64,000 nt of DNA from Tamarix chinensis (taxonomy: Eukaryota; Streptophyta; Magnoliopsida; Caryophyllales; Tamaricaceae), in the NCBI GenBank assembly GCA_030549775.1, contig CM060177.1, positions 54,190,638 to 54,254,637 on the forward strand, read 5' to 3'. Below the pieces are notes generated by a model. It saw only the letters and a list, made by a program, of their open reading frames with translations, was not told where the DNA came from and ran no database searches. The position numbers were made by a program, and so were the translations under genes. Of the stretch, positions 12,691 to 24,600 are shown one piece after another. Positions within the stretch are counted from its first letter, which is position 1; each line of letters starts with the position of its first letter.

Positions 12691-13500
12691 GTCTAATATT
12701 GAAGAATATGAAAAGCGCAGGACGTTATTACACCGTTGGTAAAAAAAAATGTATGGATCGCACACGACATTGGCCAGGAAAACGGAAGTAAATGAGATCT
12801 GTCTTCCACCTCCATGAATCTGTGTGTGTATATATATAAATGGACAAGTTCGGTGAGAACTATGGCTCTCAATAAGAATTGAGAATTTTTGTTCTCATTC
12901 CCCAGAAAAGATGCAGCGACCCAGACGAGATCTAAACAAAGAAATTCTACCACCTGCCACTCCCACCCCACCAGCGGCCCTCTCCAAGGTTTTCACCGCA
13001 AGTGGCAAGTGCTGCCAGGTCAACTATCAATCCACTTCTCCAAAGTAAATTTTCCAACATTTTCACAAAATCACCACTGTTTACCAACAAAGCACGGTTG
13101 AATGAAACTCCAATCACATTGCATACCATTGCCTTCGAAAATATTGATCAGAAACTAAAACTAAAATCAAACTTAGCATGGAAAAAATCCACAATTAAAA
13201 TCAAGCATGGCAAAAAAAATGGAGACACAATGAATGTCACATTGCCTTTCGCTATCGGTCGTCTTGTTGCCATTGGTCATAACCCCAAGTGAGATTAGGT
13301 GGTCAAGTGGCAGCAGCAAGTAGAATTAGGAAGCCTTGTTCAACTAAGTGGATGGTGGCAGGCGACTGGGATGAGGCCCGGAAGTAGTGAGGAGGAGATC
13401 AACCAGAGAGAGGAGACGAAGTGGGGAAGGGAAGGGGACAGAGCGTGGATGAAATTGTCATACAAATTTTACCAAACAGAACCCCACCTATAGTTTCAGA
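12691..13500. other. Unassigned stretch with a TATA-like motif
   Basis: A TATATATATAAATGG motif (about 12828-12842) precedes a 45-codon plus-strand ORF starting at 12911 (MQRPRRDLNKEI...). Further plus-strand ORFs at 13002-13292 and 13299-13493 follow in other frames. Composition is less AT-rich than the flanks. I recognise no protein family and see no convincing splice chain. It could be the 5' part of the retroelement fragment that follows, or a decayed gene. Confidence 0.25.
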
Positions 13501-13639
13501 AGCTCTTGAGAAACTTGTCATCCAGCGTGGATGACTTGGAACATTTTGCTGATGATATTGACAACCTTGCTAAAAGACAAGCAAAGTAGAAATTACTAAA
13601 AACCAGTAGCTCCACCACCAGGAAGGTAGAATTCATTAA

Positions 13640-14375
13640 CATCAAATGGCAATCGCCACCTGTGTCCCTGCTCAAGTTAAACACGGATGGATCTTGGCAC
13701 AACACACCAAATCTTCGCCCTTGGCAATTGGCATTGTACGAGAATGTATGGGACAAATGATTGTTGGATACGCAAGAAATAGGCTCCACAAATAGCCTAA
13801 CAGCAGAATTACGGACCCTAAGGAATAGGATTTGCATTGCAACCACCCTAGGAATCCTTAATACCTGTATTTTATATTAAAGCGCTTATATTATTATTTT
13901 TTCATTATTTATCTTTCAAGTTTCAATAAAAAATTACTATTATATTTCTTAATTTATCTTTTTACCTCACTAATATATCACTTAACAATAAATTTGCTCA
14001 AATTCCAATACAAATTTCAGTTAATTTATGTAATACTCTCTAAACTTTGACACTTGTTAACATACATGTTAAAAAATTATAGATTCTCTACTTTAAAATG
14101 AAGAAAGTATTATTATTGAATGTGACATAAAGGCTGTTATTTACTTTATTTGCCATGCAACTAACGTAAATCCATACTTATCTCAGATTGCAGAGTATTC
14201 GAAGAAATTTTACTAATGCTCAATCAAACGTGTACCAAAAAGCAAATGCAATGGTCGACAAGTTTGCCAATTGGGCATGTAACATGGATGTAAAATTTAG
14301 GTTTTTCAATGCCCCCCCCCCCCACATGCTTTCGGATTTTTTGAAAAATGACATATTACGACTACATAGTCTCTG
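13640..14375 (+). pseudogene. Degenerate RNase H-like (RVT_3) retroelement fragment
   Basis: At about 13661-13700 the plus strand reads PPVSLLKLNTDGSW, matching the start of the plant RVT_3/RNase H-like domain (xLNxDGSxxxN), and NSLTAELRTLRN at about 13790-13827 matches its AELxAL segment. Frame changes separate them. At 14188-14370 an open stretch reads VYQKANAMVDKFANWAC and then APPPHMLSDFLKNDILR, matching the domain's VYREANxxADxLAxxG and PPxxLxxLLxxD ending. An AT-rich interval (13860-14165) splits the two halves. This is a decayed LINE-type C-terminus; a host RVT_3 gene is unlikely given the stops. Confidence 0.55.
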
Positions 14376-15547
14376 GACTGTAGCGCAAGCTCTTGATTAG
14401 TTGTAGCTTTATAATTTGCAACAATGATAATAATAATAATAATAATAATAAATCTCGTTCTCACCTGACACATCCTCTTAGGGACAATAATTTCTTCTTT
14501 AATTCCAAATTACCGTATACGCAATCTATCCGGTATGTCAATTTATAGCATTCAGAAGATATCGCTCTTTTTATTCTTGATGAGCTTAAAAAAGTAAATT
14601 TATGACCACGTTTTTAACATGAGAAACGCGAGCTTCTACCCATCATGCATGTGTAAAGGCGTACCTCATCAGTGTTCGATTCCTCAAGAAAAAACAATCA
14701 GATTCTCCCGTTATCCGTTGATATGTCTATGCTCTCACCGCATTGTTCATGGATAATATATATATATACAACTGCAGGCATCAATAAATGAAAAGGGAAA
14801 AAAATGCCGGCCATTCATTGAGGTACGTATTAGGGAAATAGCTATGATTGTATCTTTCAGAGTCGAGGAACTAACCTGCAGGGCCACGTCTTTTGCATTC
14901 CTGATGCATCTTGCTCCTTGCTTTCCAACCGAGTCACATAGGCACGCAATAGAAATTTTCTGCTGAAAGATTGACATCGAAATGGGACGAAGGCATTAAT
15001 AGGGAAGTAGAAAATATTCATAATGATGATAGGAAGAGAGAGAGAGAGAGAGAACATAATTCTGAACTAGGTAGTAACACTACTGCCACACCTAGACAAA
15101 ACAATAAACTAGCATACTTCATATATATATATATATAGCATCGCATAAGCATCTTTCCAGTGGAACATTGTTCTCTCCAACAGAAGCTTCAACACATTAA
15201 GTTCACCTTTACCATCCTGTCTTGTACTCCTCAAAAGTCACAAGTTTGAAAGGTTAACTACATAGACTCAGAAAACCAAAGACAATAGAAACAGGTTGAT
15301 CGAATGTCAACATTCTGGTTCTAAGGAACAAGCAAACATGAAAACTAAGATCTGTAAAGGTAACCAAAATTTGAAGTTCATCTATAGCTTGCAATGAACT
15401 AAGCCGTGTGATTTTCAGCAGAATTTACATTTGTAAAGACACATTAGCTATTCAAATGAGCCATTAATCAGCAACATATATGGAACAAATCTAGCTACAA
15501 GTGTTGTCGCTCTTTTAGCCATGACGTTCTGGAGCTACATATATCCT
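14376..15547. other. 3' flank of the chaperone gene
   Basis: No further exon was recognised. It holds (GA)n at about 15035-15052 and (AT)n at about 15121-15138. The 3' untranslated region should start at 15547 and run leftward; I could not identify a convincing poly(A) signal by eye. Confidence 0.4.
14424..14452. repeat. (ATA)n microsatellite
   Basis: About nine ATA units. Confidence 0.9.
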
Positions 15548-15650
15548 TCAATCAACTTGCATGTCATCATCTTTGTTTCTCTGGTCTGCATATCCATAGT
15601 TTTCTGACATCTGAGGAGAAGCCTTTGACCTCGCTATGTGCTTGCATATC
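15548..15650 (-). CDS. HSP70-16: HSP70-16 exon 9: C-terminus
   Basis: Finishes codon 743 and codes to residue 776 with a TGA stop at 15550-15548. It starts [14 protein letters not shown], matching the TCKYIGKS segment of Arabidopsis, and ends DDDMQVD against DDMELD. Acceptor ATATTAG|GAT. Intron 8 before it is 1229 bases of unassigned AT-rich sequence. Confidence 0.9.
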
Positions 15651-18600
15651 CTAATATATCATTCAGACAAAGCAGATCAGACAAGCTAATCTCATGAAGC
15701 AAAATTATGTGGAAATGAGAGCAAATGCAAATCAAGAAAACAGGGGGACTTATGATACATCCATTATTATATGACACAGACACAAGAAAAGGCATGTCGC
15801 AACAGAAATTAAAAAAAGCTGAGCAAGTTTATCCTCTGATAGACGACCAAATAGTGAATCACCAGCATCAGACCACTAATACCCCGGCAGATTGGATCCA
15901 CATTCCTACCGTATTTGTTTCTTTTTCCATTCACAATCGATGGAATCAATATAATTTTCATTATACATTACTTTTCTTTGGGACTAAATGCAGGTGAGGA
16001 GGATCTAAACTGGTGAACAGTGTCACCACAAGATGTTGCCTTTACTAAAGCTTTGATTATCTCAACTAACAGAACAGCTAGCTTAACACTCAAAAAGCTA
16101 GTCATTAATTGGTATAAAGTTAGCTCATGCCTTTAGAAATGTTTGGAAAACTTGGCCCAACCAATGAGTATTAAATGATATAAAAGGACGTATTGTTTTA
16201 AAAAACAAATGAATCAAAACCTTATTTTCAGTAAAAAAGTATAAGCTAGCTTGCGAAAAGTCAAACACTACTCACAAAACTTATATATTTTTTCCCCTAA
16301 AGCTACTAACAAAATAGAGCATATACATTTTAAAAGGAGTCAGTAAGCTCCAAACTTGCTAATATGAAGGCCAAACACACACTAAGGCTTGACCTCATGA
16401 ATTTTACTCACTAACAGCAGCACTCATCTCTCACATTTTTAAACACATCTATATTGGTAGTAGGTTTATTCTACAAATGAAAAGCCTCATAAAAATGGCT
16501 ATTTCCCAATGTTGTTAATGCCTAATTCACCATATACATGATTATTCTTCAACTACATCTGTCTGCATAGAAAGGAAAAATAAATTCTCACAAAAGCTAC
16601 TTCAGATTGAAGATTTTATTCGGTAATAACCAAAACGCCAGCTGCTCAATGATTATGAAAAGCGCGAACAAGTTCCAACCCAATAATGTGGCGTATAACT
16701 GCTCACAATAGCTATCATGGCTATATTAGGTTAAATCTGGATGATAATAGACACCACATATAGATTAAGGGCCAACTGACTGAATAATGAGACTCAAACA
16801 TGCACTTGCTCGGTATGTCATGAATGTGCAATGATATATATATGAAACCAACTAATTCATTAGTAAATTGGGACATTACGCTCCAAGAGCTTCCACTTTT
16901 TCCCGGATATTGCTTGACCATAATATCGGATCAACATATTTGGGCAATGAATCTTGTTGCTGTGTCTTTTCTCGCATCCACTGCTCTGCCTTGTTGCATT
17001 CAGCAAGAATCTGACAATTGAAACCATATTTTTAAAAGAAACTTTTGATTAATGTATTCATTCTAAATGAATAAATACCAAATCTAATTATCTAGGAGAA
17101 TATCATACCACATCCTTTTCATTTGCCGGAAGTGATCCTGCTGCCATTCTGTATTCAACAATGCAATGCAATAATTCTCGAGTTGCTTGTGCTCGAGCTT
17201 CTTCATCTTTATATCGGTTTTCAATTGGATCTACCAACTGAATAAACAAAAGATCAATCAGTGAAAATGGAAAAGCGGCCCAAATACATACTGAGCAAAG
17301 AGATCTAAGAACTCCCTACCTTTTTGAGGTCTTGTAGTTTCTCACTGTAGACGATCTCAGCCTCATCATCTCCATCCTCATAAAGCCATTCTTCAGTCTT
17401 CTGTAAATTCTGAGAGATGCACTCGTTCTCTACATCGGTAACAAAGCTTCGATATGTACCAAAAATCTGTCGAATAAGTTATACATTTGTGTTACCTTTA
17501 TTTCAGAAAACAGAAATTTAAGTATACATATATTCATTTCTTTATCAGATACATGAATTTTTAACTCTAAAGATCAATCAGCTTCAGTTACGTAACATAT
17601 TCTGAAAAAAGTTCTTAATGATGCAAAGAGATGCTAGAAAAGATTAAGACCTTCAAGACAAAATAATGCAAAGGAAAGATGGAAGAAATCAATGTAATAC
17701 CCCATCCTAAAATCCATCAAAATGTATTTAAAACTATGTTGATATAAAATAAATTAGTTTTGGTTTTGAAAAACACTTGAAATTATAATAAAAATGTGAA
17801 TTTTAAGCGTACCGATTGATTGGTTTGTCTACCGATCGACTAATATGCTCAGAGATTGATAATTTTATACTCAACTAACCAGTCAACTAGTTTACTCAAA
17901 TGGATCGGCTGGTTATCCTACGATTTCAAATCTTTTTTTTTTTTTTTTTAATATCTTTCCAATGTTTATGAAAGCTTCAAATTAGAATATACTTATGCTA
18001 ATGAGCATAAGTTGGTGCATTCGGATTATCTTTACATTATTTATATCATTCTTTGATTTTGTTTAGTTATATTTTCCCAAAGAGCACTTCTTGAGGCATA
18101 CCTCACCTTCTCTCATCTCCCTCACTTTCCTCTCTCTTCTAGTAGCTATGGCTGCGTGTTTGACTTCTTGCACATCTTTCCTGACATGCCAACCCTCTAC
18201 AATTGTCCACTCCTGACTACGCTCAACCTCCCTCACACTATTATGCCTTCTCTTACACCTTGCTTGCCCACATGCAACCATAAAAGTCTTGTCTCTCTCT
18301 TTCTTGTAGATTTCAACCAAATCTCTCTTTTATACACACTTCATCCCTAATTCATTTTCACTTCTTACCTATTGTTCTTGCTCTCTTCTTCCTTCCCCTT
18401 GGTGAAGTTTGCTAAGTGTTGAGTCTTCTCCATTTTTCTACCTTTTTCCTCTATGCAGAGAAAAGTAGAGATTTGCTCTTATTTCCTTCCCTCTTTAGTC
18501 GAGTTATTGTCCCTCTTCTCTTCTTCTAATATTGGCTTTAGTTCTCTCTTGTTTCTTTTAATAAGGAAGGATTAAGGTTTTGAAAAAAGTTAAAGATTAC

Positions 18601-21600
18601 AGCTTCATTTTCCTTGGAATTCTACTTTTGGAATATGGTTAAGTTGTACTTTTGTTCTTCTTCTTCTAATTTTCTTTGATTTTAATGTAGTTTTAAAAAT
18701 GAATTTTAATAGTTTTGACTCTTGATTCTCTTAATAATCAAATTCTTGTTAAGACAACAGTCAAGTTAGAAGTTTAGTGCTAAAAAAATTGCTTCAAGGT
18801 AAAGCATTATTATCTTTAACATAAATGAGCTTTTTGTTGCTTATTGTGGTTTTATATTGTTGGTGTGTTTCTGCATTAAGCATGGGCTAATTGTATTATA
18901 GAATTTGAACATGTGGTAGAGTTTCTTCCTGCAACTTAAGCATTGGTTTGGTTTCTCTAATTTAATCATGATATGGCAGTTTAAGTATGATTTCCTTTAA
19001 ATGCCTATACTATCATGTATCCATGTAATTATATGTGTGCAGCATGTCTCTTTATGTATTTTATGATATAGTAGCATCCTAGGATTAATATGGTAAATTT
19101 TGGTGTGTATTGCAAGTCTAGGTGTTATTTTACCTAGAACAGCCGATTGGTTCGTTGCACCCATCAACGGGTTGTGTGAACAGTTGCACGAATTGAAAAT
19201 TTTGATCAGCCGGATGCGAGATCAGTCGATTGGTTCAATGAACCAGTCGAATGGTCCCCACGAGCAGTCGATTGGTTTGCCAAACCCATCGACTGATGAC
19301 CTCGTGACCAAAGTGGTATGTCTCTTCTTAGACCCATCAACTGGTTATGCATGATTTGGTATTTTAAGTATGATTTTATTTAAATGCCTACATTATCGTG
19401 TAACCATGTAATTCTATGTGTGCAACATGTCTCTTTATCTACTTTATGACATAGTAGCATGCACAAATTAATATGATAAATTTTGGTGCATATAGTAAGA
19501 CTAGGTGTTGTTTTACCTAGATCTATAGATTAGTTCGTGGAACCCATCGACAATTTGTGTGAACAGTCACATGATTTGAAAATTTTGATTGGCTAGTTGC
19601 GAGATCAGGTGATTGGTTCGATGAATCAGTCGACTAGTCCCTACGAGTAGCCAATCGGTTTGCCAAACCCATCGACTGGTGACCTAATGACAGAAGTAAT
19701 CTGTCTCTACTTAGACTCATCGACCGGTTAGACCAAACCCATTGATTGGTTTCCTAAAAACAATTAATCAATGAAACCAACCAGTCGACTGGTTCGCAGG
19801 TGTTAATTTTTTTTCCTACAAAACCAGTCGATTAATCCTAGAGACTGATCGACTAGTCCGACAATATTCCGCCAAGATCATTGTTAATTGTTGTTGTTCT
19901 TTTATGTCTTTTATGTTAATACCTTCATGTAATTACAACATTTAAATTATGATTACAACCATGTTTACCCTAGAATTGATAAGAATTATAATGATGATAT
20001 TTGGGACTTGAATTGGTTAAGTTTGCTGTCATCGCTAAACACCCAATTAGTAGCTTTTATACCTTGTAATATGCTTTTTGTTATCACTTAGAAACACTCA
20101 ATTTGGTTAATAATGAAACTCATTTATGTTTGGTGTCATCGCCTAAACACCAAAATGGGAGACTTGGATTGCCTCATTTGCGTTTGGTGTCATTGCTAAA
20201 ACACCCATATTGGAATTAGTGCTCCAGTATTGGGGGGTATGCCCATGTTGGCATTTGGTGTCATCACTTAAACACCCATATTGGGATCGGTTCTCCAGTT
20301 TTGGAGGGTATGCCCATGTTTGCATTTGGTGTTGTTGCGTAAACACACATAATGGGGTCAGTGCTCTGCTTTGGAGGTTATGCCCATGATAGGGACTTAT
20401 GTACCCTTGTGTTGCTGCCACGACTTGTGTTCACGTTGGAAGACTAGGTGTGATCGAATGAATTATCTTAATAAATGAAAATTATATGATCACTAAAGGA
20501 AGATTTAGAATACAGTTTATATTGTGTGATTACGATACATTTACTGTATATTTTTCCATGATTTCCATGCAATCATATCTTTTTGTATTACTGCCATGAG
20601 CCTAAATGTTAATTTATATTAGTATGTTCATCACCATACTACTATATAACTTTAATGTATTGCATGAGCCTTACCATGTTATAGGTAGTCTGTTTTACTA
20701 GTTACCGTATTGTTACTACACTTATGTGGTTTTTGTGATTCTCCGGCTTCTAATCCGAGGAATAGAGGACAATTTGTAGGAATACGATTCTCAATTAGAG
20801 TATGTTGAGGATGATGATGTGTATTAGCAGCTAGCCATTGTTTGAGGTTGGAAATTTATATTTTGTGTATAAGAGTTAGGCTAACTAGCTAGATACGTTT
20901 TTCCCACCACATTAGGGGGTTTTTTTGCTCTTCCGATCATTTAAACTCTTGGCTTTGATTTCTATATTTAGATTTTGTAAACTCTCATACTCCTTCCTAT
21001 CTACATTATTGTTCTCATCTTTGTTATCATTACTATTGTTGTAACATTATAATAAGCATGCATCTTTTCGTTTGTTGTTCCATTTTGCCTTGAGTCAGGC
21101 ATGGGTATGGTGATGATCACACTTCCCTCATAGTTGATGTGCCAGTAACAGTCTCCTTTTTAGCTTTTCAATGCTTCTGCATTGTCTTCAAAATGAAATT
21201 TTTTGGTTTGAAAATTGGGAGTGCTCAAGTTGGTATCAAAGCCTGTGGTTATTAAATTTTGATGCTACTTTACAAAAACAAATTTCTTCGATTTCAATTG
21301 AACCTATAGGATCCAGTTTAGTCTGCGAGTGAGAGTTGGTTTGGGTTAGGAGTTGGCCTTAAATTTATAAAATAGAACTAACTTTTTGTCTCATGTGCAA
21401 TGTGTTACCTCCATGTGTATGAACTGCATAGTTATCAGTTGACCTCTTCTAACGCAATTTAGTATTCAAGGACTTTGATGGTTGGGAATCGATGTCTCGA
21501 GTGTTTCATAGAGATGGTTGGAGCCTTCATGGAGTGACAAATTCAGCATGAAGAGGCCCCACGGCCAATGGAAAATTGGATTCCTAGTGTTGATCTTCAT

Positions 21601-24600
21601 CCCCCATCAATCTTTGAGGGTTAGGAGGACCCAGATATGTTAGAGCATTGATAGAGGGATTTCTAGAATAGCTTTGCAGTTGGTGGCTGCCTAAAGGGTA
21701 GGCGGGTGGACGTTAGAGTGTTCCACTTGTAGGGTCGTGTTGACGAATGGTGAAGAGGTCAATAACTGAGAGGAGCCACTACAGATCAGTGGGAGACTTT
21801 TGTTGAAATGCTAGGGACACAATTCTACCCTACTTGCCTAAGGATGGCAAAGTACAATGAGTTTATCGCTTTGGGTCAGGGTAAATCTATGATGGAGTAC
21901 TACAGCTGTTATTTGGAGTTGGTCTGTTTTGCTCTGGAGCTCAACGCTGATGAGAGGATGAAGGTTCACTGATTTTAGTTGGGTATAAGTCTAGTCTGTA
22001 GGAGATGCTGGTGGGGACTTGTGCACAGGACTTGCACGCCATGTACGACTATGCCTTAGAGACATCAGTGATTGCACAGGCCCATAGTGCCCATTTAGAG
22101 GCCGAGCAAAGGTTTGAGGTCAGTCGGCACCAAGGGGGAGATAAGAGGTTCTAGGCCACAGACTATCATTAGTCTGGATAGTACTTCGCTACGAAAGACA
22201 TTTAAATCAATGGGCAATGAGGTGCTTCATATGTCAACGGTGTGGTAAGAATCACCTCAGGAAGGATTGTGCTAGAGGGTTGGTTTTAGTGTCATGGTTG
22301 TAGTAAGATGGGGCACCGTTGGTTCGAGTGTCATATTATTGGGTGTAATGTCTTGCAAGGGCAAACATGTTCGTAGGGTATAGTGGCACAGACGCCACCA
22401 GTTCAAAGGCTCAGCTGACAAATAATGAAACTAGTAAGACCGGTCTGCAGTAGAGGGTTCAAAAGCCTCATACCATACAGCCAAGGCAGGGTTCAATGAG
22501 TGCTGCAAGACCACCTCCAAGCAATCACCTGAATGTGATGAGTCAATCGAATGCTAATAGGAAGGTAGATGTCATCACAAGTATGTTCACAGTTTCTTCC
22601 CTTCCTTCTTACATGTTATTCGCCTTAGATGCTTCCACTCCTTTATGTTAAATACTTTCGTATCTAAGACAACTATGATTCTTTCTGATAGGATAGAGAC
22701 TTCTATTGTGCTCCCATATAGGAATAGACTCCCATGTACTAGGCTATATTTAGATGTGGCATTAGTCATTCGCATAATCAAGCTTCTAGTAGACCTCATA
22801 TACCTTGAACTTTGTGACTTCGACATAATCCTTGGAATGGACATGCTCTCGAGATATCGAGCTATAATTAATTGCACTCAGAAGCATGTGGTTCTTAAGA
22901 GACAAAAGGGTGCTAGAGTCTCTTACGAAAGCCTAGGCCCTCGGCGAGGGTGGCGTCTACATTTGTGCTTAGTGCGTTGGTACGGAAAAGGTGCCCACTC
23001 TGCTTAGGCAATTTTCAGGATCTAGGCTTTGAGGAGCCATTTATTGAGGGTATCCCGATGGTATGAGAGTTTCCTAATGTATTTTCCAATAATATCCCGG
23101 ATATGTTGCCGATGCGTGAAATAGGCTTCACGATAGGCCTTCTACCAGGGACAAAGCCTATGTCAAAGGTGCCCTATTGCTTGGTGCCAACTGATATGGC
23201 AGAGTTGTGCACTTAGTTGGAAGAGTTATTGGAGAAAAGGTACATTCGACTGAATGTATCACCTTAGAGACCACTAGTCATTTTTGTGAGGAAGAAAGAT
23301 GGTGGATTGAGACTCTGCATCTATTACCGAGGATTAAACTAAGTTACCATGAAGAACCGTTATCTTTTACCTCGAATCGACGACCTTTTTGATCAACTAC
23401 GTGGGGATACAGTATTTTTGAAGACAGATCTTAGATAAGGGAATCATCAGTTGAGGAATTTCAAGAGGGACATACCGAAGACAGCTTTTAGGATAAGGTA
23501 TGGCCATTATGAGTTCACTGTAATGTCCTTTGAACTCACAAATATGCCAGCGGTGTTCATGCCTCTCATGAACTGCATCTTCCAACAACACCTTGATCAG
23601 TTTGTTATGATCTTCATTGACAATATATTGATTTATTCTAGGACTCGTGAGGAGCACCAACAACATTTGAGGCAAACATTAGCCTTGTTGAGGACACATC
23701 AGTTATATGTCAAGCTCTCGAAGTGCGAGTTTTGGCTGGACAAGATAGCTTTCCTTGGTCATGTCATCTTGAAGGAGGGCGCATCGGTGGATCCTTCAAA
23801 GATCCGAGCCGTATTAGAATGGTCAGCAACGACGAATGTCAATGAGATATGTAGTTTTATAGGACTAATATGCTACTACAAGCGTTTTGTCCAAGATTTT
23901 TCCAACATTACTCATCCATTGATTACCTTGTTGAAGAAGAAGTCGTGCTTTCATTGGGATGGTAAATGCGCCAACGCTTTCAAGGAGCTCAAGAAGAGAT
24001 TGACTTTAGCTCCAATTCTTACCTTATCGTTGGGTACAGAAGGATTTGAGGTGTATAGTGATGCATCTAGGCATATTCTAGGTTGCGAATTGATACAAAA
24101 TAGGAGGGTAGTAGCATATGCTTCTTGCCAGTTGAAAGAGCATGAGTAGAACTATCCCACTCATGACCTTGAGCTAGTTGCAGTAGTTTTTTCCTTGAAG
24201 ATCCAGAGACATTATTTGTATAGAGTACAGTTTAGGTTCTATACATACCATAAGAGTCTCAAGTACATCTTCACTAAAAGTGGGCTGAACATGAGACAGA
24301 CAAAATGGCCAGAATTGGTTAAGAACTATGATTTAGAGTTGACCTACCAAGATGTTAAGGCTAACGTTACAACAAATGCTCTTAGAAGGAAGACTTCACA
24401 CTCACTTGGTTCACCGGTTGTGTTGGACTAGATTTGGCAAGATCTTCAGAAGTTGAGCATAGAAATCATTGGGTTTGGGCATCTTGAGACAAGGATAAGT
24501 GCTCTCTTGATCACACCAACCATCTTCGATGAGATTCAAGCTAATCAGCTAGGAGATGTCAAGCTTGAGCGGATCAAGCAAGCTATATCAAAGGGCAGAG

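Larger units (their letters stand above)
17693..21227 (+). repeat. 5' LTR of the intron 5 chromovirus
   Basis: Starts TGTAATACCCCATCC and ends GGGAGTGCTCA. It is 3535 bases long, 509 more than the 3' LTR, mainly because a segment of about 393 bases (from 18981) is tandemly repeated from 19374 here but present once in the 3' LTR (from about 28118). It holds a T-run (17933-17949), many TCGATTGGTT/ACCAGTCGACT blocks at 17815-19870, and a tandem of about 70 bases at 20125-20420. Confidence 0.88.
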
